64,000 bases of DNA from Bacteroidales bacterium (GCA_017962845.1 JAGCUN010000033.1:1-64000), one strand, 5' to 3'; shown: positions 9,252 through 19,306, counted from the first letter of the stretch. Made by a program: numbers and translations. The notes: generated by a model from the sequence alone, not told the origin.

Positions 9252-11096
9252 CTACTCCACCGACACCGACTTGGCCAAGTTGCGGGGCTTATCGACATTG
9301 CAGCCGCGCAACACCGCCACATGATAGGCCAGCAGCTGCAACGGCACACACGAAATGAGCGGGGTGAGCAGCTCCTGTGTCTGCGGGATTTCGATACAAT
9401 AGTCCGACATCTGTTTCACCAGTTCGTCGCCGCGGGTGACCACCGAGATGATTTTCCCCTTGCGGGCCTTCACCTCCTGGATGTTGCTGACGGTCTTCTC
9501 GTAGGTCTCCTGTTCGGTGGCGAGTACCACGACGGGCATCTCCTCATCTATCAGCGCGATAGGACCGTGTTTCATCTCCGCCGACGGGTAGCCTTCAGCA
9601 TGGATGTAGGAGATCTCCTTCAGCTTCAGAGCGCCTTCCAACGCGACCGGGAAGTTGATGCCACGTCCGAGGTAAATCGCATTCCGTTTGTCCACAAACG
9701 TCTTGGCGATCTCGCGGATCTGGTCGTTCAGCTTGAGGGTCTCCTCCACCTTGGCGGGGATTTCCTCCAGGTTGTTAACGATGTCGTGATATTCGGAGAG
9801 GGCGAGTGTGCCCTTCTTGCGGGCGAGGCAGAGCGCCATCAGCGTGAGCACGGTCACCTGGGCGGTGAAGGCCTTGGTGGAGGCCACACCGATTTCAGGT
9901 CCGGCATGGGTGTACGAGCCGGCGTGGGTGGCGCGGGCGAGCGTGGAGCCCACCACATTGCAAATGCCGATCACCGTGGCCCCACGGCTCTTGGCCAGCT
10001 CTACGGCAGCAATCGTGTCGGCGGTCTCGCCAGACTGCGAAATCGCGATCACCACATCATCCTCATAGATAATTGGATTCCTGTACCGGAATTCGGAGGC
10101 ATACTCCACCTCAACAGGCACACGCACCAAGCTCTCGAAGAGGTATTCAGCCACCGTTGCGGCGTGCCACGAGGTGCCACAAGCCACCATGATGAAACGG
10201 CGGGCGTTCATCATCTTGGTCTCATATTCAATAATTCCGCCCAAAGAAACCACATCCTTCTTGACGTTCAAGCGGCCACGCATACTATCCTTGATCGCCT
10301 TGGGCTGCTCGAAAATCTCCTTCAGCATATAATGGTCGAAACCGCCCTTCTCCAACTGCTCAAGGTTCATCTCGAGTTTCTGCTGGTAACGGCGTTTCTT
10401 TCCTTCTTCATTCACATTTCTGATTTCCAATTTCTTACCCGGAATGGCGACAGCCACATCACCGTCCTCCAGATAAACCACCTTCTTGGTGTACTCCACG
10501 ATGGGGGCGCCATCGGAGCCGATAAAGAACTCGTTATCGCCCACGCCGATAAGCAGCGGGCTGCCCTTCTTGGCAAGGATGAGCTGGTTGGGGGCATCAG
10601 CATGAAGAATGGCCAACGCATAAGTGCCCACCACGCCCGAAAGCGCGATACGCACAGCCTCTTCCAACGTAACATCCTCTTTTTTAAAGATATCCTCCAC
10701 CAGATGCACCAGCACCTCGGTATCAGTACCGCTTTTGAAGGTATAGCCACGGCTGATCAGCTCCTGCTTCAGCACCAGATAGTTTTCGATGATGCCATTG
10801 TGGATGAGGGCGATCTTGCCGTCGGCGGAGAGATGCGGGTGGGCGTTCTCGGTATTGGGCTCACCGTGGGTGGCCCAGCGGGTATGGCCGATACCCGTAT
10901 GTGCCGACACATTCTTGTTGGCGCACATCTCGTCCAGGTCGGCCACTCGGCCGCGACATTTGTATAAGGCTATACTGTCCTGCTGCAACAAGGCCACGCC
11001 GGCGCTGTCATAGCCACGATATTCGAGTCGTTTCAATCCTTTAATCAGAATCGGGTATGCCTCTTTGCATCCCGTATAAGCAACAATTCCGCACAT
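9252..11096 (-). CDS. glmS: Glutamine--fructose-6-phosphate aminotransferase (isomerizing)
   Basis: 614 residues, the full family length. It begins MCGIVAYTG, with the Ntn-type nucleophile Cys2 exposed after Met removal. It contains YRGYDSAG, HTRWATHG and NGIIENY in the glutaminase domain (to about residue 240). Two SIS domains follow, with CGTSWHA and SQSGETADT in the first and the second ending in the conserved DKPRNLAKSVSVE. The enzyme makes glucosamine-6-phosphate from fructose-6-phosphate and glutamine, the entry to peptidoglycan and LPS amino sugars. It is the last gene of an apparent operon with the GT5 synthase and DUF4270 genes (31 bases after the latter). No glmS ribozyme-like leader was expected or seen. 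Confidence 0.97.
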   Translation of the reverse strand: MCGIVAYTGCKEAYPILIKGLKRLEYRGYDSAGVALLQQDSIALYKCRGRVADLDEMCANKNVSAHTGIGHTRWATHGEPNTENAHPHLSADGKIALIHNGIIENYLVLKQELISRGYTFKSGTDTEVLVHLVEDIFKKEDVTLEEAVRIALSGVVGTYALAILHADAPNQLILAKKGSPLLIGVGDNEFFIGSDGAPIVEYTKKVVYLEDGDVAVAIPGKKLEIRNVNEEGKKRRYQQKLEMNLEQLEKGGFDHYMLKEIFEQPKAIKDSMRGRLNVKKDVVSLGGIIEYETKMMNARRFIMVACGTSWHAATVAEYLFESLVRVPVEVEYASEFRYRNPIIYEDDVVIAISQSGETADTIAAVELAKSRGATVIGICNVVGSTLARATHAGSYTHAGPEIGVASTKAFTAQVTVLTLMALCLARKKGTLALSEYHDIVNNLEEIPAKVEETLKLNDQIREIAKTFVDKRNAIYLGRGINFPVALEGALKLKEISYIHAEGYPSAEMKHGPIALIDEEMPVVVLATEQETYEKTVSNIQEVKARKGKIISVVTRGDELVKQMSDYCIEIPQTQELLTPLISCVPLQLLAYHVAVLRGCNVDKPRNLAKSVSVE

Positions 11097-11127
11097 GATA
11101 GGTTAATGGTAAATGGTTTTGAAAGGT

Positions 11128-12432
11128 CTAATATTCCGTATAATAGATTTCCAGTCGGGCACGGTCGGAATAGAGCTCGTCGGTGCCTCGGAAAACGAGC
11201 CGGTTGCCACGCACACCCGCACCGCTGACCACGATATTGAGCCCGACATCACTACTTTCCTGTTTGAGTTTCTGCTGTACATAGTTGGTGATCCTGAAGC
11301 GATACTCCTTTGTCTTTTCATCATAGATTCCGCCGAAATAGCTGCTGGAAGTAAGGGAAGCATCATCGGGGGTATAGGTGGTGGTGCCGTCCGACTTGAC
11401 AACCTGCAGTGAGAGGTTGTAGGGTTGGAAGAAGTAGTCCTCGTCGGCAGAGATGTTGGTAAGCACCAGCTCGGCACGGTTGATTATCACATTCTTACCC
11501 TCAAAGGCCTGTCTCAGGTCTGCGAAGGTGACGCGGGTCTTCACACCGCCTGTCGGTTGCAGGTACAGGGTTTGTGTGCCGAGGGTGGTGTCGCCCTGCA
11601 GCACCTGCCGCTGGAAGTCGATATTGCCACGAGTGTAGTCATGGGTATAAAAATTGTAGCGCACGCAGTCGGTGGAGATCGGGAAAGTGTATTTCTTACG
11701 CTCGTGACCGACTTTATAATAAAGGGTGATGCCGGTCATAGCGGAAGTGAGGCTCATGTAGCAGAGATTGCCAGTGCGACTGGGGACGGACTCCGCACGC
11801 ACGCAGAGTCCGTAGAAGGCATTCTGGAAGGCGGAAGCGCTGACCAGCTGCGACTTTGTCATGTGAAGCAGCCGTTCGCCGAACTCGTTGGTGAGACGGA
11901 GTCTCAGGTGGGCGGCGGTCGTTGCGGTATCAAGTCTCACAGGCGTGGTGGGTTGCGGGCGGATGTAGGTGCTGTTGTACACGAGGTCGGTGGGGAGCAC
12001 CTGCGGGGCATCATCGTTGCTGTAGTACTGGTCGGCGGCAAGTGCCTCCGCCAGCTCGAAGGCGCTGAAGCGGATGGGCGACATCGTGTCGCCGAAATAG
12101 CCCGAATACTGGAGGCTGAGCACCACCGAGTCAAGCACGGCCTGTTTCGGGAACACCGTGTTGCTGCCCGACACCGTGAACTGGGTGCAGAAACCGGCGG
12201 CGGTCTGTCCGAAAACGGGGTCGTTGATAGTGCCCACCACGTTGTTGAGCAGCCCTTTTGTAGGGAGCGAGTCCTCTAGGATGGAATGGGCTGAAATGGC
12301 GACCTCGGTGAAGTCGGCACCGAGGATATCATCGTCCTGAAGATTCAAGCCAATAACGTCAATATCTTTTTTGCAGCTGCAAAAGCACAACACCCAAAGG
12401 GCGAGCAGCAGGATTGAACCGCATTTTTTCAT
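11128..12432 (-). CDS. DUF4270 family lipoprotein
   Basis: 434 residues. The N-terminus is a lipoprotein signal: hydrophobic segment, then FCSC|KKD with the lipid-attachment Cys near residue 20. Then comes the family start IGLNLQDDDILGADFTE. The rest is beta-rich with LDSVVLSLQYSGYFGD and YFGGIYDEKTKEYRFRITNYVQ, which are characteristic of DUF4270. The function of the family is not established. In many Bacteroidota it sits between a glycogen/starch synthase gene and glmS, exactly as here (12 bases after the synthase, 31 before glmS), which hints at envelope or carbohydrate surface work. Probably anchored in the outer membrane. Confidence 0.88.
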   Translation of the reverse strand: MKKCGSILLLALWVLCFCSCKKDIDVIGLNLQDDDILGADFTEVAISAHSILEDSLPTKGLLNNVVGTINDPVFGQTAAGFCTQFTVSGSNTVFPKQAVLDSVVLSLQYSGYFGDTMSPIRFSAFELAEALAADQYYSNDDAPQVLPTDLVYNSTYIRPQPTTPVRLDTATTAAHLRLRLTNEFGERLLHMTKSQLVSASAFQNAFYGLCVRAESVPSRTGNLCYMSLTSAMTGITLYYKVGHERKKYTFPISTDCVRYNFYTHDYTRGNIDFQRQVLQGDTTLGTQTLYLQPTGGVKTRVTFADLRQAFEGKNVIINRAELVLTNISADEDYFFQPYNLSLQVVKSDGTTTYTPDDASLTSSSYFGGIYDEKTKEYRFRITNYVQQKLKQESSDVGLNIVVSGAGVRGNRLVFRGTDELYSDRARLEIYYTEY

Positions 12433-12444
12433 TGTAAAAAGAGG

Positions 12445-13269
12445 TTAGAAAGTCAAAGGAGTCTTTTCCATTAAGGCATCGTAGAATTCGTTGTAACGAT
12501 CCACGTAGTCATCGGTGGTGGGATGTACGAAGAGGTCGCGAGGATACGCGTCAAAGACAGGCTTGAGGTTGGGGTCATGGTCGGGATGGGCGACGACGGC
12601 CGCGTCGGAGAACTCGAGGGCCTTGCGGACCAATTCAGGATAGCCCGCCTTCTCAAGGCCGGCAGCGAATTTCTCCTCAATGCCCGTACCCACCAACTTC
12701 TTCTGAAAATTGTCGGATAGAGGCTCTTCAAACTGGTCATTATAAACAGAATAAACCAAACGTGTGTCCTGGAAAAGAGGATTGTCTTTATAGCAAGTCT
12801 TGATAAAAAGAGGGACCATCGAGGTAATCCAGCCGTGGCAGTGGATGATGTCAGGCGCCCAGCCCAGCTTACGAACCGTTTCAATAACACCTTTGGCAAA
12901 GAAAATCATCCTCTCATCATTATCAGCGAAGAAATCCCCCTCAGGGTCACGGTAGAGCTGCTTCCGTTTGAAATAGTCGTCACTGTCAATGAAGTAGATC
13001 TGCATCCGCACCACCTGCAAAGATGCCACCTTGATGATGAGCGGATGATCGGAATTGTCCAGGATGATATTCTGTCCCGACAGGCGAATCACCTCATGAA
13101 GCTGGTTCTTGCGCTCGTTGATACATCCGAATTTCGGCATGAAAGTGCGAATCTCGTTCTCTCTCTCCTGTATTCCCTGCGGAAGAAATCTACAAACATT
13201 TGACATATAACTCTCTGGTAGATATGGTAATATCTCTGGAGCCACATACAAAATCCTCTTTTTAGGCAT
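12445..13269 (-). CDS. Short glycogen/starch synthase (GT5 N-terminal-domain type)
   Basis: 274 residues. It begins MPKKRILYVAPEILPYLPES and contains PDIIHCHGWITSMVPLFIK and VYSVYNDQFEEPLSD, which are the starch-synthase catalytic-domain (GT5 N-terminal) signatures. The length corresponds to one Rossmann domain only. This short form is normal in Bacteroidota, where it is annotated as glycogen/starch synthase although the nucleotide-sugar-binding C-terminal half is absent. Activity as a classical synthase is therefore uncertain. It is the first gene of the operon with the DUF4270 gene and glmS, with a well-spaced promoter at 13288-13318. Confidence 0.85.
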   Translation of the reverse strand: MPKKRILYVAPEILPYLPESYMSNVCRFLPQGIQERENEIRTFMPKFGCINERKNQLHEVIRLSGQNIILDNSDHPLIIKVASLQVVRMQIYFIDSDDYFKRKQLYRDPEGDFFADNDERMIFFAKGVIETVRKLGWAPDIIHCHGWITSMVPLFIKTCYKDNPLFQDTRLVYSVYNDQFEEPLSDNFQKKLVGTGIEEKFAAGLEKAGYPELVRKALEFSDAAVVAHPDHDPNLKPVFDAYPRDLFVHPTTDDYVDRYNEFYDALMEKTPLTF

Positions 13270-13287
13270 AAGCTATAAATTTGCTTG

Positions 13288-13318
13288 CAAAAGTACAAAA
13301 TATATTTATATTTTACAA
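13288..13318 (-). promoter_or_regulatory. Promoter of the glycogen synthase-DUF4270-glmS operon
   Basis: The minus strand reads TTG (13318-13316), then 20 bases, then TACTTTTG (13295-13288). This fits the Bacteroidota TTTG-N19/21-TAnnTTTG consensus. The -7 box is 18 bases upstream of the start codon, giving a short leader. Confidence 0.7.
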
Positions 13319-13397
13319 CAAACGATTGATTTTTTTCAATAAAATGCCAAAATGACAATTTTCTTCTCCTTCATCCTCCCAAAAAAATTTTTTGTTG

Positions 13398-13405
13398 TAA
13401 ATTTG
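13398..13405 (+). promoter_or_regulatory. Putative -7 promoter element of the M16 peptidase gene
   Basis: TAAATTTG matches TAnnTTTG and ends 20 bases before the ATG at 13426. No clear -33 box. Confidence 0.5.
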
Positions 13406-13425
13406 CCGCCGTAAAAATTAATAGC

Positions 13426-16347
13426 ATGAAAAAAATCATACCCATCATCACCCTTCTTTTCAGCATTATCTTATGCGCCAGCGCACAGAAAACCTACCGC
13501 TACGAAACCATTGAAGGAGACCCTTTCGGAACCAAAATCTATACCTTGCAGAATGGATTAAAAGTATATATGTCTGTGTATAAAGATGCTCCGCGCATCC
13601 AGACTTACATCGCAGTTCGCGTGGGAAGCAAGAACGACCCGCACGAGACCACCGGTCTGGCCCACTACCTCGAGCACCTCATGTTCAAAGGAACCAGCCA
13701 CATCGGCACCTCCGACTGGGAGAAAGAAAAGCCCATACTGGAACAGATCGAACAGCAGTTTGAAATCTACCGCACGGAGACCGACCCCGCCCGCCGCACC
13801 GCCATCTACCACGTCATCGACAGTCTCTCGTATGTGGCCAGCGGATATGCCATCCCCAACGAGTATGTGAAACTGATGAAACATATCGGCTCCAACGGCA
13901 CCAACGCATGGACCTCCAACGACAATACGGTCTATGTGGAAGACATCCCCTCCAACCAGCTCGAAACCTGGGCCATGATTCAAGGAGAACGTTTCAGCGA
14001 TCCCGTTATCCGCTTGTTCCACACCGAGTTAGAGACAGTTTACGAGGAGAAGAACCGCTCGCTCACCAGCGACAGCCGCAAGGCCAGCGAAGCCATGCTC
14101 ACCGCCCTCTACCCCTCCTACCCCTACGGCACACAGACCACCCTCGGCGATCCCGAACACCTCAAAAATCCCTCCATCACCAACATCAAACGATTTGTGA
14201 GCACCTACTACGTGCCCAACAATATGGCCATCGTGCTCGCCGGTGACTTCAACCCTGATGAGGCTGTGGCCATCATTGAGAAATATTTCGGCAAGATGGA
14301 AGCCAAGCGTTTCCCGAAATTGGCCGCCCCCGCCGAAGCCGAAACCAAACCCCTGAAAAGTTCATCAGAGCTGACCATCGTGGGACAAGAGGCTGAATTT
14401 GTGAGCATTGCCTACCGCATCGGCAAGCCCGCCAACGCGCAGGAGCAATACCTGCTCCGCATGCTCGACTACGTGCTCAACAACGGCAAGTGCGGTCTTA
14501 TCGACCTGAACATCAACCAGAAACAGCTCACCGCCAGCGCCTCCGCTTACCCATACGTGCTGTGCGACAACTCCTCTTTTGTGCTGTATGGAAAACCCAA
14601 GAAGGGACAGACCCTCAAGGAGGTGGAAGCCCTGCTGCTGGAACAGCTACAGCTGGTGTGCGACGGCAACTTCAGCGATGAGCTTATGACGGGCGCCATC
14701 AACAACATGAAATTGCAGGAGATGAGACAGTTAGAAAGCAATAGTTCGCGAGCTTCCAAGATGCTCAACGCCTTCACCAACGGCGTTCCGTGGTCGGAAG
14801 CCTGCAAGTCCATCGACATCTATGCCGGCATCACCAAGCAACAACTGGTAGAATTCGCAAAAAAATACTTCGACGGCACAGGCCACGTCACCATCTACAA
14901 GGTGCAAGGCGACCCCGAAGATGTGCATCCGGTGGCCAAACCGCCCATCACCCCCATCCAGGTTAATCGCGATGCAGAATCCGACTATTTCAAGATGGTG
15001 AAAGCCCGCAAAGTGACTGACATAGAGCCTGTTTTTGTAGATTTCAAAAAAGCCATCCAAAGCGGTGAACTCGACAAGAAAATCGAGTCGCACATCTATT
15101 GCGTGAAGAATGTGGAGAACCAATATTTCAATCTGCAGATTGTTTTTGAGGAGGGCGAACTGATGCGCCGCGAGCTCCCTATCGCCACAGCATACGTCAA
15201 CTATTTGGGTACCAGCACTCTCACCGCCGAAGAGGTGAAGGCCCGTTTCTATCAGATGGCCTGCAACTTCAGCGTGTCGTGCTCGGATGAAAGGACCTTC
15301 GTCCACCTTTCAGGTCTGAGCGAGAACTTCGAGCCCGCCCTCGCCCTCGCCTTGGATGTGCTGCGCGACGGAAAGCCCGATGCCGCCTCTTTCAACGACA
15401 TGATTGAGAACCGCATCAAGAATATGGAGGATGCCAAGAAGAGTCAGGACAAGGTGCTGGCCGCACTGCGTGTGTATGGCGAATACGGCCCCGAACTGGT
15501 CAACTTTTCGTTGAAACCCAGCGAGATGCGCGAGCTGAAGCCCGAGATGGTCACCGAAGGGCTGCATCATCTGCTGGAGTGTGCCCCCGAGTTCCTGTAT
15601 TACGGTCCCCTTACCGTGAAGCAGGTGCGTAAAGTGTTGGCCGCCCACTACCAGCTGCCCGACAGCGACCACGCCTCCATCGTCACCACCGACTTTGAGA
15701 ACCGTCCCGTACTCTCCGACCAGGTCTATTTCGTGCCCTTCAACGCAAAACAGGCCCGCCTCGTGACCTACACCCGTGGTCCGCAGTACGACCGCGCCAT
15801 GATGCCTATCGTCACCATGTACAACAGCTATTTCGGCGGCGGCATGAACGCCATCGTCTTCCAGGAGATGCGCGAGAAACGCTCCCTCGCCTACACTGCC
15901 CAATCCTCCTACATCATCTCCAGCAAACCCATGGACTACACCTACAACTACTCCTTCATCGGCACCCAGAACGACAAGGTGGTGGACGCATGGACGGCCT
16001 TCAACGAGCTGTTTAACAGCATGCCCGAGTCGCAGGCCGCCTTCGAGCTGGCCCAACAAAACAGCAAGACCAACATTGCCACCAACCGCACCACTAAGGG
16101 CGCCATCCTCACCTCCTTCATCACCAACCAGCGGTTCGGCTTCAGCTACGACCGCCGCAAGGATATCTACGAGGCTCTCGACGGTTTCACCCTGCAAGAT
16201 GTGGTCGATTTCAACCATCAATATATAAAAGACCAACCTAAAATCTACATGGTGTTAGGCCGCGAAAGCGAAATCGACCTGAAACAGATTGAGGAGAAAT
16301 TCGGTCCGGTGAAGAAATTGACGCTGGAGGAGATCTTTGGATATTAG
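13426..16347 (+). CDS. Secreted M16 family (pitrilysin-type) zinc metallopeptidase
   Basis: 973 residues with a signal peptide (MKKIIPIITLLFSIILCASAQ). The inverted zinc motif HxxEH is His80-Glu83-His84 in GLAHYLEHLMFKG. The distal Glu is probably in the ETVYEEKNR helix near residue 208, at the usual distance. At about twice 450 residues it holds the active and inactive halves of the clam-shell in one chain, plus a C-terminal GGGMNAIVFQEMREKRSLAY region typical of M16 repeats. It would degrade peptides in the periplasm or at the outer membrane. Divergent from the GT5 operon and apparently monocistronic; the 3' spacer holds an octamer repeat array. Confidence 0.93.
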   Translation: MKKIIPIITLLFSIILCASAQKTYRYETIEGDPFGTKIYTLQNGLKVYMSVYKDAPRIQTYIAVRVGSKNDPHETTGLAHYLEHLMFKGTSHIGTSDWEKEKPILEQIEQQFEIYRTETDPARRTAIYHVIDSLSYVASGYAIPNEYVKLMKHIGSNGTNAWTSNDNTVYVEDIPSNQLETWAMIQGERFSDPVIRLFHTELETVYEEKNRSLTSDSRKASEAMLTALYPSYPYGTQTTLGDPEHLKNPSITNIKRFVSTYYVPNNMAIVLAGDFNPDEAVAIIEKYFGKMEAKRFPKLAAPAEAETKPLKSSSELTIVGQEAEFVSIAYRIGKPANAQEQYLLRMLDYVLNNGKCGLIDLNINQKQLTASASAYPYVLCDNSSFVLYGKPKKGQTLKEVEALLLEQLQLVCDGNFSDELMTGAINNMKLQEMRQLESNSSRASKMLNAFTNGVPWSEACKSIDIYAGITKQQLVEFAKKYFDGTGHVTIYKVQGDPEDVHPVAKPPITPIQVNRDAESDYFKMVKARKVTDIEPVFVDFKKAIQSGELDKKIESHIYCVKNVENQYFNLQIVFEEGELMRRELPIATAYVNYLGTSTLTAEEVKARFYQMACNFSVSCSDERTFVHLSGLSENFEPALALALDVLRDGKPDAASFNDMIENRIKNMEDAKKSQDKVLAALRVYGEYGPELVNFSLKPSEMRELKPEMVTEGLHHLLECAPEFLYYGPLTVKQVRKVLAAHYQLPDSDHASIVTTDFENRPVLSDQVYFVPFNAKQARLVTYTRGPQYDRAMMPIVTMYNSYFGGGMNAIVFQEMREKRSLAYTAQSSYIISSKPMDYTYNYSFIGTQNDKVVDAWTAFNELFNSMPESQAAFELAQQNSKTNIATNRTTKGAILTSFITNQRFGFSYDRRKDIYEALDGFTLQDVVDFNHQYIKDQPKIYMVLGRESEIDLKQIEEKFGPVKKLTLEEIFGY

Positions 16348-16352
16348 TTGAA

Positions 16353-16415
16353 AGTTAAGAGTTAAGGAGTTAAGAAGTTAAGAAGTTAAGTAGTTAAGAA
16401 GTTAAGGAGTGTAAG
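16353..16415. repeat. 8-bp tandem repeat array (array B)
   Basis: About seven copies of an octamer with consensus GTTAAGAA/GTTAAGGA (variants end in AA, GA or TA) fill the spacer between the M16 peptidase stop and the ferritin leader. The unit is the same family as GAGTTAAG in arrays A and E. Confidence 0.85.
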
Positions 16416-16488
16416 TTTCGCTAAAACACGAAACAGGCAATTAGAACAAATCAACCAATATTATCAACCATTTAAAAATCAAAACATT

Positions 16489-17004
16489 ATGATTAACGAA
16501 AGAATGCAGAAAGAGATCAACGAACAGATCAATGCAGAATTGTGGTCTGGCTACCTTTATTTGAGCATGTCGGCATGGTTCACCCAGAACAACCTGCCCG
16601 GCTTCGCCAACTGGATGTACATCCAATATCAGGAGGAGTTCACCCACGCGATGAAGATGTTCCGCTATATCCACGAGCGCGGCGGCGTGGTGACCTTGAA
16701 GCCCATCAAGGCTGTCGATACCAAATGGAAGAGCGCCACGGCCATCTTCGAACAGACCCTCAGCCACGAGCGCACCGTCACCAGCCTCATCAACTCGCTG
16801 ATGGACACCGCCCACGAAATCCGCGACTACGCCACCATCAACTTCCTCAACTGGTACGTTGACGAGCAGGTGGAAGAAGAGGCCAACGCTGAAGAGATTC
16901 TCGAGAAGGTGAAGATGATCGAGAAGGACAAGGCTGCCATGTACAACCTCGACAAAGAGCTCAGCACCCGCGTTTTTGTGGATGCCACCCTCAACGCAGA
17001 GTAA
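16489..17004 (+). CDS. ftnA: Non-heme ferritin
   Basis: 171 residues, full length for a bacterial FtnA. The diiron ferroxidase ligands fall at the expected positions: Glu17, Glu50 and His53 (EEFTHAMKMF), Glu94 (SHERTV), and Gln127/Glu130 (DEQVEEE). It forms a 24-subunit iron-storage shell in the cytoplasm and oxidises ferrous iron. It is followed after 31 bases by a TonB-dependent receptor on the same strand, so iron storage and an outer-membrane metal receptor may share a transcript. The start ATG follows an A-rich leader. Confidence 0.96.
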   Translation: MINERMQKEINEQINAELWSGYLYLSMSAWFTQNNLPGFANWMYIQYQEEFTHAMKMFRYIHERGGVVTLKPIKAVDTKWKSATAIFEQTLSHERTVTSLINSLMDTAHEIRDYATINFLNWYVDEQVEEEANAEEILEKVKMIEKDKAAMYNLDKELSTRVFVDATLNAE

Positions 17005-17035
17005 TCTGACAGTTTTCCACAGAGCGCCCGTAACG

Positions 17036-19306
17036 ATGAGAAAACCGGCACTCGCCATTTTACTTTTGTTCATCACCCTCGGAATTTCAGCCCAAGACCT
17101 GCGTGGCAGGATATTGGAAATCAACGAGGAAGGAGATACTGTACCTGTGGTGTATGCGATGGTGCAATGGATGAACACCTCCGTTGGCACGTTCACTGAC
17201 GATGACGGCACTTTTGTGCTGCCTCGCACCACCACCGACACACTGGTCATCTCCTACGCCGCATATTCCACCGAAAAGCTGAGAATTGGAAAAGAGCAGG
17301 ACGACCTCACCTTCATCTTGTCGAAAGGCCAGACCCTTGACGAGGTGCAGGTGGTGTCGCGCGACGGTTCGTTCATCTCCGTGGAGCCGATACTTACCTC
17401 CGTCATCACCCAGCAGGGGCTACGACGTGCCGCCTGTTGCAATCTCGCAGAAAGCTTCGAGAGCACCGTGGCAGTTGATATGGAGTACTCCGATGCCGTG
17501 ACAGGTGCCAAGCAGATTGCCATGTTGGGGCTTTCAGGAATTTACAGCCAGATTCTCCTTGAGAATGTGCCCTACATACGCCTCCTCACCCAGCAGTTCG
17601 GTCTCGGCTTCGTGCCGGGGGCATGGATGGAGAGCATCAGCGTGTCGAAAGGGGTTGCCTCTGTCAGCAACGGCTACGAGGCCATCACCGGACAGATCAA
17701 TGTGGATTTCAAGAAGCCCGAGACCAACCAGGAACGACTTTTCCTCAACCTTTATGGCAACACGATGGGGCGTGGCGAGCTGAACCTCAACACCCGCTTC
17801 AACGTGGGCAAACAGCAGCGGGCCAGCACGATGCTGCTGCTCAACGCCGCCGACCAGTTTGCCAAGATGGACATGAACAAGGACGGCTTCCTCGATGTGC
17901 CCCGCAACCAGCAGGTGAACGTAATGAACCGTTGGGACTACACAATTCCCGAAAAGCTGAACGGCCGCACCCTAGTGGGGTTCGTGTGGGATAACCGCGT
18001 GGGCGGACAGAAAAATTACAACTGGAAACGAGACTACCTGTCAACAGAAATCTACGGCATCCATTTGGACAACAAGCGGTTGGACTTCATCACCAAGAAC
18101 GGAATCCTGCTGAAGAGCGCAGACGAGAGCATCGGCACCATCGCCTCCTATACCGGTACATGGACCAACGGAGTGTTCGGGCTGCGCACAGTGGAGGCAC
18201 AGCAACACAGTGCATATTTCAACATTTTGTATTCCAATAAGTTTGGAAATTCAAAGCGACACAAGCTCACGGCAGGTGGAAGTATGCAATACGACTTTTT
18301 CACCTGCACGATTAAAAACACATCCATAAATGGTTTGGAGCAATACGCCTACACGAATGGCACCGTTCATGAGGCGGTGCCGGGCGTTTTCGGCGAATAC
18401 AGCTATATCATTGACCGCAAACTGGTGGTGATGGCAGGAATGCGCCTAGATTACAATTTCCTCTACCGACAGCTGTTCTGGACACCTCGCCTGCACGTCA
18501 AGTGGCAGGCCACCGAGAGCACGGCCATTAGAGCCTCTGCGGGCAAGGGTTATCGCAGCGCGTATCCCGAGGTGGAGAACCTGTCGCTGCTGACCTCCAA
18601 TCGCACCTTCAACCTGTACGCAGGCGAGAGCAGGCGCGCGGAGGAGGCCTACAACGCCGGCATCAGTCTGGTGCAGACCTTCCACATGCCCGGCGGAATC
18701 GCCTCCGTGTCGGTGGATTATTTCTACACCCATTTCATCCAACAAACCCTTGTCGACCTCGACCTCGACGCGCACCATGTATATATGTACAACCTGAACG
18801 GTGCAGGCAACGGCACAGGCAACCTGTCGCACTCGCATTCGGTACAAGCAGAGATCACGCTGTGGCCTGTGGCCCGTTTCGAAATCCTCCTCGCCTACCG
18901 CTACAACGACGTGCGCTACCAGTCGCAAGGACAGTGGCGTAAAAAGGCGCTGATGAGTCCGCATAAGGCGTTAGTAAACCTCAACTACAGCACACGATAC
19001 GACAAGTGGAAGTTCAACCTCACATTGCAGGTCAACGGACCGCAGCGGCTGCCTGACATGAGCGGCAACACTGCCAGCACACTACCCGAATACTCGCCCA
19101 CCTATTGCATCCTGAACGGACAGATTACCAAAAAGTTCCGGAAATGGGAAATTTATGCTGGCGCAGAAAACATGCTCAACTACAAGCAGAAGAACCCGAT
19201 TGTGGATGCTGAGAATCCCTTCGGTGAAAATTTCGATACCACGGTGGTTTACGCGCCCATCACCGGCATCATGGGCTACGTGGGTATTCGAGTGGTGTTG
19301 AAATGA
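17036..19306 (+). CDS. TonB-dependent outer-membrane receptor with CarboxypepD_reg-like domain, metal-linked
   Basis: 756 residues from the ATG at 17036, chosen because it directly precedes the signal peptide MRKPALAILLLFITLGISAQ; an upstream in-frame ATG at 16976 lies inside the ferritin gene. Residues about 22-105 form a carboxypeptidase-regulatory-like beta-sandwich. The plug domain follows (TLDEVQVVSRDGSF, then LAESFESTVAVDMEYSDAVTGAKQIAMLGL, then VPGAWMESISVSKGVASV), then a barrel ending in an aromatic-rich strand. The plug begins with a vicinal Cys pair (RRAACCNLAESF), a feature I associate with the receptor group found beside HMA-domain proteins. An HMA protein gene follows 110 bases downstream. 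Probable substrate: a transition metal such as copper, or a metal complex. That is inference from neighbours. Confidence 0.88.
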   Translation: MRKPALAILLLFITLGISAQDLRGRILEINEEGDTVPVVYAMVQWMNTSVGTFTDDDGTFVLPRTTTDTLVISYAAYSTEKLRIGKEQDDLTFILSKGQTLDEVQVVSRDGSFISVEPILTSVITQQGLRRAACCNLAESFESTVAVDMEYSDAVTGAKQIAMLGLSGIYSQILLENVPYIRLLTQQFGLGFVPGAWMESISVSKGVASVSNGYEAITGQINVDFKKPETNQERLFLNLYGNTMGRGELNLNTRFNVGKQQRASTMLLLNAADQFAKMDMNKDGFLDVPRNQQVNVMNRWDYTIPEKLNGRTLVGFVWDNRVGGQKNYNWKRDYLSTEIYGIHLDNKRLDFITKNGILLKSADESIGTIASYTGTWTNGVFGLRTVEAQQHSAYFNILYSNKFGNSKRHKLTAGGSMQYDFFTCTIKNTSINGLEQYAYTNGTVHEAVPGVFGEYSYIIDRKLVVMAGMRLDYNFLYRQLFWTPRLHVKWQATESTAIRASAGKGYRSAYPEVENLSLLTSNRTFNLYAGESRRAEEAYNAGISLVQTFHMPGGIASVSVDYFYTHFIQQTLVDLDLDAHHVYMYNLNGAGNGTGNLSHSHSVQAEITLWPVARFEILLAYRYNDVRYQSQGQWRKKALMSPHKALVNLNYSTRYDKWKFNLTLQVNGPQRLPDMSGNTASTLPEYSPTYCILNGQITKKFRKWEIYAGAENMLNYKQKNPIVDAENPFGENFDTTVVYAPITGIMGYVGIRVVLK

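Noticed and set aside
9219-10967. 582-residue frame on the plus strand opposite glmS, plus other long antisense frames (e.g. 6758-7732, 15310-16236, 19932-21014, 60166-61485)
   Set aside because: They mirror strongly conserved genes, have His/Gly/Val/Asp-rich compositions typical of reverse-complement frames, and contain no recognisable motif.
16976-17035. Upstream start for the TonB receptor at 16976
   Set aside because: It overlaps the ferritin coding end and puts 20 residues before an obvious signal peptide that begins at 17036.
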